Below are positions 43,544 through 53,200 of a DNA stretch of 64,000 bases, piece after piece. Below the pieces are notes generated by a model, which saw only the letters and a list, made by a program, of their open reading frames with translations, was not told where the DNA came from and ran no database searches. Location: contig NZ_JAHCAQ010000007.1 of the NCBI RefSeq assembly GCF_019634845.1, forward strand, positions 62,001-126,000. The letters are read 5' to 3'. Made by a program: the position numbers and the translations under genes. Positions within the stretch are counted from its first letter, which is position 1. Every line of letters begins with the position of its first letter. The DNA comes from Dokdonella sp. (GTDB taxonomy: Bacteria > Pseudomonadota > Gammaproteobacteria > Xanthomonadales > Rhodanobacteraceae).

Positions 43544-44287
43544 TCATGGCGCGTGCGCGGTGTCGAACGCGGCGCGCACGCGGTAGGCCGCCTCACCCAC
43601 CAGTTCGTGCAGCGCCTGTTCGGCCTTGACCGTCGCGCTGCCGCTCGGCAGCAGGTAGCCGACGCCGGTGAAGCGCTGGTAGCGCGCGTCGACCGGATAG
43701 GCGCAGGGCTCGAAGCCGGCGCTGCGAAACGCGAACAGCGCCCGCGCCATGTGCAGTTTGGATGTCACCAGCCAAATGCGACGCGGCAGCGCTGGCTGCA
43801 GCGCGGCGCTGGCCTGCGCGTTGTGCCAGGTGTCCCGCGAGTGGGTCTCCACACGCAGCAGTGCCGGGGCGATGCCGAGTTCGCCGGCGAGGCTCGCCAT
43901 CAACGTGCTATTGGCGATGCGCCAGCCGCTGCTGCCGACGATGAGCAGCGGCAGATCGGCGTGGCGGCGCTGCAGGTCGACTGCGCCGAGCAGGCGCTGC
44001 AGGCTGGCGAGGTCGAGCACGGCATAGTCGCGCTCGTCCTTTGGTCGACCGGTCACACCCGCCGACAGCAGCACGATCGCCTGCGGCGCCGGGCCAGTGC
44101 AGGCTTCGACACCCGGTGCGCGCGCCTCCTGCAGCCCCACCAGCGCATTGGCGCCGAGCGGCGTGGTCAGCACCAGTGCCAACACCGCGGCTGCGCCGCA
44201 CAGCCAGCGCAACCGTCGCCAGCCGCGCCGCTGGGCCAACCATGCGCCGATCGCAAGCAGCAACAGCAATCGCAGTGGCGACAGCAT
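43544..44287 (-). CDS. YdcF/ElyC family (DUF218) membrane protein
   Basis: 247 residues. One or two N-terminal helices precede a DUF218 domain: AIVLLSAGVTGRPKDERDYAVLDLAS, LLIVGSSGWR, ETHSRDTWHNAQASAA and IWLVTSKLHMARALFAFRSAG. The E-x-x-S-x-[DN]-T-x-x-N motif is conserved. ElyC-type proteins influence envelope polysaccharide metabolism. AGGAAA precedes the ATG; TACACT (44321-44316 on the minus strand) is a possible -10. Confidence 0.88.
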   Translation of the reverse strand: MLSPLRLLLLLAIGAWLAQRRGWRRLRWLCGAAAVLALVLTTPLGANALVGLQEARAPGVEACTGPAPQAIVLLSAGVTGRPKDERDYAVLDLASLQRLLGAVDLQRRHADLPLLIVGSSGWRIANSTLMASLAGELGIAPALLRVETHSRDTWHNAQASAALQPALPRRIWLVTSKLHMARALFAFRSAGFEPCAYPVDARYQRFTGVGYLLPSGSATVKAEQALHELVGEAAYRVRAAFDTAHAP

Positions 44288-44418
44288 CGCGGGTTTCCTG
44301 AACGCGAGCCGGGCAGTGTAACGGCAGCGGCCGCGCGGCTGCGCGGCGCCAGCGCGACTGCACTACGATGGCGCGGTGCCCAGGCGCCCGTCAGCGCCAT
44401 CGACCCGGAGTCCGCCGC

Positions 44419-45891
44419 ATGCGCCGCGCCATCCCGTCTGCGCCATCGGCGCCGGCCTCGCCGGCGCGCCCCTTCGTGCTGCTGGCCCTGCTCGTCGCCG
44501 GCACGGCCACGGCGGCCGCATCGGAACCGGCCCACTCGAGCCATGCGCTGCGGCCACCCAGCGCTGCCGCCGACATCGCCACCGACTGCGCTCGTGATGT
44601 GTATGCCCACGAACCGGTCGCTGCGCTGTCGTCTCTGCAGGCCAGCGGCTGGGATCAATCGCAAGTCGCGCTCGCCAAGCCGACCCGTGGCGTGCCGCTG
44701 CGTGACAGCGCCGGCACCTGCGTGGTGCGCGTCACCGACCACGACGCCGACTCAGTCGGTGATTTCGCCCGCAACGACTATTCGCGCCGCCAGGCCTTCA
44801 ATGCCGATTCCAGCGTGCTGCTCGTCTATGGCAGCGGCGGCTACTGGCACCTCTACGACGCGCGCAGCCTGCGCCACCTGCTGCGGCTGAAGGGCCCGGC
44901 CGGCGACGCCGAGCCGCAATGGCATCCGACCGATCCGAACACGCTCTACTACCTGCCCACCAATGGCGGCCTGGAGATCGACGCGCTCGACATCCGCACC
45001 AACCGCTCGCGTGTGGCGGCGAACCTGCGCGACCGCCTGCCGTGGCCCGACGTGACCCACTTGTGGACCAAGGACGAGGGTTCACCGTCGGCCGATGGCC
45101 GCTACTGGGGCTTTCAGGCCGAGGCCGGTACCGCGTTCGCGATCCGCGGCTATGTGGTCTACGACCTGCAGCAGGATCGCATCGTCGGCAGCCGCGCCAG
45201 CAGCGTCCGACCCGACCATGTCAGCATGAGTCCTTCGGGACGCTGGTTCGTGAGTTCGGGTGACGATGACGGCACCTGGGCCTGGTCACCCGACTTCAGC
45301 AGCAAGAAGAAACTGCACCACAAGTCCGAACACTCCGACCTCGCCTTCGGCGCCGATGGCCACGATCTGTACGTGTCGGTCGATTTCCAGAGCAACGGCG
45401 GCGATGTGTTCTACGTCGATATCGACCAGTGCCCATCGGTGCCGGCCACGACGCCCGCTGCCAGCGTGCCGCCCTGCCCGCGCACGGTGCTGTTTCCGAC
45501 CTACATCGATGGCGCCCACACCTCCCTGCATTTTTCCGGCAAGGCCTATGCCCGACCGGGTTGGGTGGTGGTGTCGAGCTATGCCACGCAGCCCACGCGC
45601 AGCGGCCAGTGGCCGTGGTACACGAACAAGATCTTCGCGCTCGAACTGTCGGCGCAGCCGCGCCTGTTCGCGCTCGGCCGCCATGAAGTCAGCCACTACG
45701 TCGGCTACTGGACCGAGCCGCATGCGGCGCCCAACCGCCAGCTCGATCGGGTGGTATTCAATTCCAACTGGAACACCAGCAGCAGCAACGACGTCGACGA
45801 CTACATGATCGTGCTGCGCGAGGGCGCCCTGCCGGCGACAACACCGCGGCCCGCGGCAAGCGACACTGCGCGCCGCGAGTCCGCGCGGTGA
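44419..45891 (+). CDS. Secreted beta-propeller-like protein of unknown function (paralogue 2)
   Basis: 490 residues from ATG 44419 (GGAG 8 bp upstream). Pro/Ala-rich N-terminus, then a signal helix PFVLLALLVAGTATAAA. From about residue 100 it follows paralogue 1 almost block by block: FARNDYSRRQAFNADSSVLL, WTKDEGSPSADGRYWGFQAE, GTWAWSPDFSSKKKLHHKSE, DLYVSVDFQSNGGDVFYVDI, VFNSNWNTSSSNDVDDYMI. It lacks the VFASGFE segment and has a longer Ala/Pro/Arg tail. Function unknown; duplication around the ydcF-like gene is evident. Confidence 0.8.
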   Translation: MRRAIPSAPSAPASPARPFVLLALLVAGTATAAASEPAHSSHALRPPSAAADIATDCARDVYAHEPVAALSSLQASGWDQSQVALAKPTRGVPLRDSAGTCVVRVTDHDADSVGDFARNDYSRRQAFNADSSVLLVYGSGGYWHLYDARSLRHLLRLKGPAGDAEPQWHPTDPNTLYYLPTNGGLEIDALDIRTNRSRVAANLRDRLPWPDVTHLWTKDEGSPSADGRYWGFQAEAGTAFAIRGYVVYDLQQDRIVGSRASSVRPDHVSMSPSGRWFVSSGDDDGTWAWSPDFSSKKKLHHKSEHSDLAFGADGHDLYVSVDFQSNGGDVFYVDIDQCPSVPATTPAASVPPCPRTVLFPTYIDGAHTSLHFSGKAYARPGWVVVSSYATQPTRSGQWPWYTNKIFALELSAQPRLFALGRHEVSHYVGYWTEPHAAPNRQLDRVVFNSNWNTSSSNDVDDYMIVLREGALPATTPRPAASDTARRESAR

Positions 45892-45931
45892 TTTGACCGC
45901 ACCGTCGCCGGGACCGGCCCGGATGACGCGC

Positions 45932-46924
45932 TCAGGACGCCCGTTGCTGCAGGCGACGCTCCCAGGCCAGCGCCGTGCGCGCAATCTCGTCGAGATCGTC
46001 GTGACGCGGCTGCCAACCCAGCAGCGTGCGGATGCGCTGCGCGTCGGCCACCAGCGCCGGAATGTCACCCGCGCGGCGCGCCTGCTCGACCACGCGCAGG
46101 CGCGCACCGCTGGCGCGCTCCACCGCAGCGATCACCTCGCGCACCGAATAGCCATGCCCGTAGCCGCAGTTGAGCGTGAGCGAGGCACCGCCGCGCCGCA
46201 GGTGCGCCAGCGCGCGCAGATGCGCCGCGGCCAGATCCTCGACGTGGATGAAATCGCGGATGCCGGTGCCATCGGGCGTCGCGTAGTCGGTGCCGAAGAT
46301 CGCCAGCGCCTCGCGCTGCCCGGTGGCGACTTCGCAGGCCACCTTGAACAGCAGCGTCGAGCCGCGCGTGGACAGGCCGATGCGCCCCTGCGGATCGCAG
46401 CCGGCGACATTGAAATAGCGCAGGATCACGTGGCGCAGGCTGGCGTTGGCGTCGAGGTCGCGCAGCATCCACTCGCTCATGAGCTTGGAGCGGCCGTAGG
46501 GACTGATCGGCTCGGTTGGCGTGTCCTCGCTGGCGCGGCCATCGGCGTTGGGCCCGTATACGGCCGCGGTCGAGGAGAACACGCAGTGCTGCACGCCATG
46601 GCGCACGCAGGCCGCGAGCAGGTTGCGCGTGGCGCAGGTGTTGTTGCCGTAGTAGCGCAGCGGATCGGCCACCGATTCGGGCACCACGGTGCGTGCGGCG
46701 AAATGCAGTACGGACTGCACTTGGTGGCGCGGCAACAGATCATCGAGCAGCGCCGCGTCACCGACGTTGCCGACCACCAGCGGCGCATCGAGCACCGCCT
46801 CGCGGAAACCCGTGCTGAGGTCGTCGAGCACCAGCACGGGCAGGCCGGCCTCGCGCAGCTGGCGCACCACATGGCTGCCGATGTAACCGGCGCCGCCGGT
46901 GACGAGGATCGTGGCTTGCGTCAT
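45932..46924 (-). CDS. galE: UDP-glucose 4-epimerase
   Basis: 330 residues from ATG 46924. ILVTGGAGYIGSHVVRQL NAD site, STAAVYGP (Ser), SPYGRSKLMSEWML (Tyr-x3-Lys), LRYFNVAGCDPQGRIG and DGTGIRDFIHVEDLA are all classic GalE. It provides UDP-galactose or UDP-GalNAc. It is the last gene of the minus-strand operon and overlaps the preceding stop (ATGA), so it is linked to the megasynthase run. Confidence 0.95.
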   Translation of the reverse strand: MTQATILVTGGAGYIGSHVVRQLREAGLPVLVLDDLSTGFREAVLDAPLVVGNVGDAALLDDLLPRHQVQSVLHFAARTVVPESVADPLRYYGNNTCATRNLLAACVRHGVQHCVFSSTAAVYGPNADGRASEDTPTEPISPYGRSKLMSEWMLRDLDANASLRHVILRYFNVAGCDPQGRIGLSTRGSTLLFKVACEVATGQREALAIFGTDYATPDGTGIRDFIHVEDLAAAHLRALAHLRRGGASLTLNCGYGHGYSVREVIAAVERASGARLRVVEQARRAGDIPALVADAQRIRTLLGWQPRHDDLDEIARTALAWERRLQQRAS

Positions 46925-48603
46925 GTGCGTTCCTCCGCGATTGCGCGCTGGCGCCAGCGCGCGACGAGGCGCTTGGCGTCGATGATCTCGACGCCGGCGG
47001 CGGCGCTGTAGGTATGGCAGCCGCGCAGGCCATGGCGCCAGTCCGGTTCGATGCGGCCGAGCGCCCGCTCCGCGTAGTGTTCGGGATCGAGCCGCGTGAC
47101 TTCGTTGAACACCACGGCGTAGCCGTACTCGACGCTGCAATCCTGCGCCGGCCGGATCAGGCGCCCTTCGTGCATGAACAACTTGCCGGCCGGTCGCGCG
47201 CGCCGCACGTCGCTCAGCAGCGGATTGGCCGGATGCGCACGCCAGGGCCCCAATGGCGTGTCGGCGACGAACAGGAACAGATCGGTCCACACGCGGCGGT
47301 CGACGTCGAGCGGACTTTCGCTGATGCAGGCGAACAGGTACCAGTGGCGACCATCGTGATGCAGCGTGCCATCGACCACGTTGCGCCCGCGCACGAGTTC
47401 GGCGACCGGCTCCCAACGCGCCGGAAAGTCGAGCGCCCGGTACAGCACGAAGTTGCGTGCCGCCGATGATTCCACGCTCAGCCACCACGCATCGTCCCAC
47501 CGGTACACGAGCGGATACGACAGATGCCAGGCCAGGTCGAGCACGACCTGCGCCTGTTGCGGACGCAGCGCGGCGTCGAGCTCGGCCACTGCGATGCGAC
47601 CGCGCCGCGTCGCATGCGGACATTCCTCGACGAACAGCCAGCGGCGCCCGTCATGCTCGACCAGGCTGGGATCGGCCCAGAAGCGCCCGGCCGGCGTCGC
47701 CAGCAACTGCCAGTCGGCGGCCTGCGGCTGCCGCGGGTCGAGCGGCGTGCCACAGCGCGCCGCCAGCAACCAGTCCTCGGCACGGCCCAGGCGCGGCAGA
47801 TGACGCCGCGCCGCCCGCCACAGCAGGCGCAGCACGAACCCACCGAGCGCGAGCGCGCCCGGCGCCGCGAAGGTTGGTGGCGGTGCGGCCGGTGGCGCGT
47901 GGCCGCGAGCGAGCTCGCGCAGCAGGCGTGCCAACGTCGCCGGCACGCGCAGCAACTGGCAGGCGCGGTTGCGTGCGAACGACAACTGCGCGGTGGCGCT
48001 GTGGTCGACGCCGAGCCAGCGCCAGTCGGCGCCATCGTGGACCACGATGCCACCGGCGCTGGTGACCTCGCCGCGCCACAGCGGCGCCAGATGGCGCAGG
48101 CCGTGCCCGTGGCCGTCGGTAGCGTCGCGTTCGAAAAACCAGCTCGCGCGCGTGGCGAGCGCAGCGAGGTCCGCCGCGGCCGGCGGCAGACCGAAGCCGA
48201 GCAGCACGTCGGCATCGAGGCCGCGCACCAGCGCGCAGCCTTGGGCGTCGAGCTCGAGCCGGCCCGCGCGCTCGACCGCCGGCACCGCATGCAGCGGCAG
48301 CGCCGGCAGGCGTGTGCGCAGATCCACGCTCGCGGTGGCGCGGCGCGCGCTGCCGGCCAATCGCGCATCGAGGCGCAGGAAGGCGGCGAGGGCACCCCGC
48401 GGCGCCGCTGCCGGCGGCAGCGGCACCTGCAGCAACGCCACCAGTTCGCAGGCCCCGGTCGTTGTCAGTGCGGCCAGGGTTTCGGCCAGCCAGGCCGGCA
48501 CCAGCAGACGATCGAGCAGTACCACCACGCGCAACCGACGGCCGTGCGCAGGCAGGTCCGCGTACAGTGCAGTGGCCTGGTCGGCGACGCCGGTGGCGGT
48601 CAT
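46921..48603 (-). CDS. Glycan-transferase-like protein with GINT/GH43-type propeller domain
   Basis: 560 residues from ATG 48603. Residues 1 to about 240 contain a formyltransferase-like or GT-like Rossmann segment (RRLRVVVLLDRLLVPAWLAETLAAL). Residues about 290-530 form a five-blade propeller of the glucosamine inositolphosphorylceramide transferase type: GRFWADPSLVEHDGRRWLFVEE, RGRIAVAEL, SYPLVYRWDDAWWLSVES, VVDGTLHHDGRHWYLFACIS and WRAHPANPLLSD. Such proteins occur in bacterial surface-glycan loci. Overlaps 4 bp with both neighbours. It could attach a sugar to the megasynthase product or act in EPS assembly; not determinable here. Confidence 0.7.
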   Translation of the reverse strand: MTATGVADQATALYADLPAHGRRLRVVVLLDRLLVPAWLAETLAALTTTGACELVALLQVPLPPAAAPRGALAAFLRLDARLAGSARRATASVDLRTRLPALPLHAVPAVERAGRLELDAQGCALVRGLDADVLLGFGLPPAAADLAALATRASWFFERDATDGHGHGLRHLAPLWRGEVTSAGGIVVHDGADWRWLGVDHSATAQLSFARNRACQLLRVPATLARLLRELARGHAPPAAPPPTFAAPGALALGGFVLRLLWRAARRHLPRLGRAEDWLLAARCGTPLDPRQPQAADWQLLATPAGRFWADPSLVEHDGRRWLFVEECPHATRRGRIAVAELDAALRPQQAQVVLDLAWHLSYPLVYRWDDAWWLSVESSAARNFVLYRALDFPARWEPVAELVRGRNVVDGTLHHDGRHWYLFACISESPLDVDRRVWTDLFLFVADTPLGPWRAHPANPLLSDVRRARPAGKLFMHEGRLIRPAQDCSVEYGYAVVFNEVTRLDPEHYAERALGRIEPDWRHGLRGCHTYSAAAGVEIIDAKRLVARWRQRAIAEERT

Positions 48604-49379
48604 GCCAACGCCCGCGCCCAGTCGATGATGGCCTGCTGCAGGCGCTGCCGATCCTCGTGGCGCATGAACATGTGGTCGCAGTCGGGCCAGTGGTGCAGGC
48701 GCACGCGGGCGCTGCGTGCGCTGGCGCCGTAGGTCGCGGCGAACTGGCGTCGATCGGTGAAATAGGCAGCGGCGCCGCCGGTGTACAGGGCCAGCAGCGC
48801 CACCCCGCGCGCAACGAGTTGCGCCGCCTGCCGGCGCGCCGCGGCCGGGTCGGGCCAGTCGCGCAGGTCGCGGTCGCCGAGTGCAGCAACATGTCTGCGG
48901 CGCAGGCGTCGCCACACGGTCCTGACCGCGCTGCCGCCGCGACCGAGCAGCAGGCGCAACTGGCCAAGGCGGAACCACGCGCCACGCGCCGCATACGGAT
49001 CGAGCAGCAGCAGCCCGCACACGCGCGCATCGGTCAGCGCCACCTTCCAGGCCTGGTCGGCCGCGCTGCACAGGCCGCCGAGCACGAAGCGGCTGGCGCC
49101 GCTGATGGCGCACAGGCGGTCCAGGCCCTGCACGAGCACGGCCACGTCGTCGCCACGCTTGGGCGGCGCATCGCCCACCCCCGGTTGGTCCACGCGCAGC
49201 ACCGCAATGCCGTCGCGCGCCAGTGCGCGGGCGAGATCGACGTGCAACCGGAACGGTCCGCTGCGCGGGATGAAACCCGCGTTGAGCAGGATCCACAGCG
49301 GGCGCGTGGTCGGCTGTGCGGGCCGCGTCAGGATGCCGGTCAGGCCGCCACCGAGGTCGAGCGGAACTTCCTCGATCAT
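48600..49379 (-). CDS. Alpha/beta hydrolase with Cys nucleophile (XrtA-hydrolase-like)
   Basis: 259 residues from ATG 49379 (overlaps the upstream stop). Oxyanion region LLNAGFIPRSGPFRLHVDLA, then LRVDQPGVGD. The nucleophile elbow is VLGGLCSAADQ with Cys104 in place of Ser, and a C-terminal WPDCDHMF supplies the His (236). Such Cys-type hydrolases are found in EPS and exosortase A clusters. As the operon lacks a thioesterase domain, this enzyme is the best candidate to release or transfer the carrier-bound product (inference). Confidence 0.8.
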   Translation of the reverse strand: MIEEVPLDLGGGLTGILTRPAQPTTRPLWILLNAGFIPRSGPFRLHVDLARALARDGIAVLRVDQPGVGDAPPKRGDDVAVLVQGLDRLCAISGASRFVLGGLCSAADQAWKVALTDARVCGLLLLDPYAARGAWFRLGQLRLLLGRGGSAVRTVWRRLRRRHVAALGDRDLRDWPDPAAARRQAAQLVARGVALLALYTGGAAAYFTDRRQFAATYGASARSARVRLHHWPDCDHMFMRHEDRQRLQQAIIDWARALA

Positions 49380-50203
49380 GCCGCCTCCGCGCCCGGCGCG
49401 AGTCGCGCCAGGGCCTCGATGCAGGCCGCCACCGGCGGCGTGATGAAGGTCGCGCGCAAATCGATGCGTTCGTGCCAGGCCGCCGCCGCGGCTGGCAACG
49501 CGTGCCACGTGGTGGCGCGCGCGAGTGGCGCGGCGCGCTCATCGTCGACCACATGCACGGGCTCGACAGCGGACTCGAGCAGCGCCTCCAGATCCTGCGC
49601 CGCGAGTTCGGCGCGCAGCGCGGGCGGGCAGTATGCGGCCAGCAGCCGCTCGGGGTCGCTCGGCCACGGCTGCGCGCCGAGGAATGGGTAACGTTGGCGC
49701 GAGGCGCGCTCGCGGCGGTCCATCGCGATCAGCTCGTCGAGCCAGACCTGGCCGCGCGGCAAGGGCTGCCACAACCACAGCGGCAGCCGATGGCAGCGCG
49801 CCAGTCGCGCCGCGATCCAGCCACCGGCGCGCGCACCGAGCACGCTGCATGGCAGCGCCGGGGCCCGGCGCGCGAGTTCGGCCAGCGCAACCTCGGCATC
49901 GGCGACCGCGCCGGCGAGCGTGAAGGCGCTTTCCTCGCCCCACGAGTCGCCACTGCCGAAGTAATCGAAACGCAAGCTGGCGATGCCGCGTTCGGCCAAT
50001 CGCGCCGCTACCAGCGACAGCAGCCGGTAGCTGAGGAAGTGCTCGTGGAAAAATGGCGGACACAGCAGCAGCGCGGCACGTGGCACCCCCTGCGCGGGGC
50101 GGAACACCGTCGACAGGCGTCGCTGCGGGGCGCCCGCGAACGCGAACTCGTGCAGAGCCTCGCCACCACGCGCGGGCGACGTCGACGCAGGCACGGCCGT
50201 CAT
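49376..50203 (-). CDS. Alpha/beta-hydrolase-fold protein with Arg at the nucleophile site
   Basis: 275 residues from ATG 50203 (ATGA overlap with the megasynthase stop). The fold is clear: AALLLCPPFFHEHFLSYRLL, IASLRFDYFGSGDSWGE (strand after the oxyanion loop) and an elbow SVLGARAGGW where the catalytic Ser position is Arg125. The C-terminal His region is also not conserved. It resembles exosortase A-associated hydrolase 2, a family I recall as having an atypical elbow. Probably not a serine hydrolase; may be a structural or acyl-binding partner of the neighbouring Cys hydrolase. Confidence 0.78.
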   Translation of the reverse strand: MTAVPASTSPARGGEALHEFAFAGAPQRRLSTVFRPAQGVPRAALLLCPPFFHEHFLSYRLLSLVAARLAERGIASLRFDYFGSGDSWGEESAFTLAGAVADAEVALAELARRAPALPCSVLGARAGGWIAARLARCHRLPLWLWQPLPRGQVWLDELIAMDRRERASRQRYPFLGAQPWPSDPERLLAAYCPPALRAELAAQDLEALLESAVEPVHVVDDERAAPLARATTWHALPAAAAAWHERIDLRATFITPPVAACIEALARLAPGAEAA

Positions 50204-53200
50204 CCGGTGCGCCTCGCGCCGATCCAGCCGCGCAGGCGCGACAGCCAGCCGCCGCGCAGCGTCGCCGACTCCTGCGGCAGCGCCGTCGCGATGCTGGCCA
50301 GCGTACCGGTGGCGATCGCCAGCACGTTGAGGCGCGTGCCGGTCTCGCGTTCCACGCGCGCGAGCATGTCGACCGCCAGCAGCGAATCGCCACCGAGGTC
50401 GAAGAAGTTGTCGTCGGCCTGCACCGCGGCGACACCGATCAGCTCGCACCACAGCGCGGCAAGATAGGTCTCGCGCGCGTCGACCACGGCAGCGGCCGGC
50501 GCGGCGGCCGGCGCGGCCTGCTCGGCTGGTGGCGGCAAGGCCTTACGGTCGATCTTGCCGTTGGGCGTCGTCGGCATCGATTCGACGACGACGATGTGAC
50601 TGGGGCGCATGTAGGCCGGCAAGGTGTCGCGCAGGCGCTCGCGCAGGCGCGTGGCGAGGTCGCCGAAGCGGTCGCGCGCGGTCACGTACAGCACGAGCCG
50701 CTGGTCGTGCGGGCCGAACTCGCGCACCGCCGCGGCGGCCTCGCGCACGAGCGGATCTTCGTGCGCGGCGGCCTCGATGTCGCCAAGCTCGACGCGAAAG
50801 CCGCGGACCTTGACCTGGTCGTCGATGCGGCCATGGAACTGCAGCACGCCGTCGCGCAGGCTGCCGGCATCCCCGGTGCGGTACATGCGGCTGCCGTCGG
50901 CCGCGAACGGGTCGGCGCGGAAACGCTCGGCCGTTAGGTCGGGGCGGTTGAGGTAACCGTCGGCGACACCGTCGCCGCCGATCCAGATCTCGCCGCGCTC
51001 GCCGGGCGCGACCGCCTGCCCCGCGGCATCGAGCACATGGATGCGGGTGTTGGCGATCGGCCGCCCCAACGGCACCGGATCCTCGTCGGCGACGACACGA
51101 TGCAGCGTCGACCAGATCGTGGTCTCGGTGGGACCGTACATGTTCCACAACTGGCGGCAATGCGGCAGCACGAGACTGGCCAGGTCACGCGGCATCGCCT
51201 CGCCGCCGACCAGCAGCCGCAGGCCGGCCACCGCCTCGCCCGCGTCACCCTCGCACAGCAGCCGCAGCAGGGTCGGCGTGGTCTGCAGCACGCTGGCGCC
51301 GCAGTCCTTGAACAGCGCTCGCGCCTGCTGCGGATCGCGCACCTGCGCCTCGCTGGCGATGTGCACGCGCGCGCCGCAGATCAGCGGCAGGTACAGCTCC
51401 AGCCCGGCGATGTCGAACGACAGCGTGGTCACCGCGCAGATCACATCGTCGGCGTCGAAGCCCGGCTGCTCGCGCATCGAGCACAGGAAATTGACGAGAT
51501 TGCGGTGCAGGATGCGCACCCCCTTGGGTTCGCCGGTCGAGCCCGACGTGAACAGCACGTAGGCGAGATCGGCGCCACTCACGGCCGGCAGCGGCGTCAC
51601 CGCCGCGGCCCGGCGCAGCTCGCCGTCGCCGAACGCGACCAGCGCGATGCCGGGTCCACTCACCGCATCCGGTACGGCTTCGCCGTCGAGCACCACCACG
51701 TGCCGCAACGCGGCACGCTCGGCCATGAGCTGCAGGCGCTTGGCGGGGAACGCCGCGTCGAGCGGCACGTAGGCTGCACCGGCGCGCAGGATCCCGAGCG
51801 CTGCCGCCAGCATCGCGCAGCGCCGCGGCATGCAGATGCCGACCAGCTCGCCGCGGCCCACGCCACTGGCGAGAAGTCGCGCCGCCACCTGCGCGCTGGC
51901 ATGCCACAACTGCGCGTAGCTGTAGCTTGCGCCCGCATCCGATACCGCAATGCGGTCGGGCGTGGCCTGCACCTGCGCCGCGATCAGATCGAGCAGCGAA
52001 CCGGTGTCCGGCCGCGGCGCCGGTGCCGCTGGCGTGGCCGTGGCGACGGCCGCTGCCGGCAGCACATGCGTTGGGGTTTGCATGGCGACCTCCTCGAGCA
52101 GGCGCTCGTACTGGGCGATCCAGCGCTGGATCGTCGCCGTTTGATACAACGCGGTCCGGTAGTGCAGATCCAGCGTGAGCTGGCGACCGTCGTCATTGAG
52201 GTTGAAGAACAGGTTCCACAACAGCGCCACGTGCGGGCAATCGCGCCAGCGCGTGACCAGCCCACTGAACTGCGGCGCGCGCACGCGCGGATTGAGATTG
52301 AAGATCACATCGGCCAGCGCGCCACGCGCGCCACGCCGGCGCAGCGCGCGCGCGCGCACGATCGTCAGCAGGCTGAGGTCCTGATGCTCGGCGGCATCGA
52401 GCAACGCGGCCTGGGCACCGGCCACGGCCGCGTCGATGCCATCGTGCGCCGCGATGCGCAGCCGCAGCGGCAGCGTGTTGACGCCATCGCCGATCAACGC
52501 GCCGCTGCCGGCCAGCGCCTGCCCCGCGAACGGCACGGCCACCGCGAAGTCGCGCTGGCCCGACAGGCGCGCGAGGAACAGGCCGAAGGCGCCCAGCAGC
52601 AGACCGTACAGGGTCACCCCGCGACGCCTGGCCTGTGCGCGCAACGCGGTGCTCAGCTCGACGCCGAACTCGTGGCGTTCGGTGGCGGCGTCGAAGTCGC
52701 TGTCGGCGCCCGCGGTCAGGGTCGGGTCGGCCGGCAGATCCAGTGGCGCCGGCAGCTCGGCGTACAGCGCATTCCACCAGGCCAACTGCGCCGCGCCATT
52801 GCCGGCGCGCCGGGCATGCTCGGCCAGCGCGTAGGCGCGCAGGCTCTGCGCGGCCGGCAGTTGCGCCGCGTGGCCGGCGTGCGCGGCGTTGTAGCCAACC
52901 TGCAGTTCCTCGCACAGCACCGCCAGCGACCAGCCATCGAGAATGAGGTGATGGCCGATCACATGCAGGGCATGGCGTTGCGCGCCCAACCGCAGCAATG
53001 CAAAACGCAGCAGCGGCGCTTGCGTGAGATCGAACGGCGTGCGCATCTCGCGCTCGCACCAGTCCGCCAGCGCGCTCTGCGCATCAGCGCCGGCGAGATC
53101 GACCTCGCGCAGCGGCAACGGCGGCAATGCCTGCAGCACCAGGCTGCGCCCGTTGGCCGAGATGGCACAGCGGAACGCCTCGTGACGCTGCCACAGGTTG

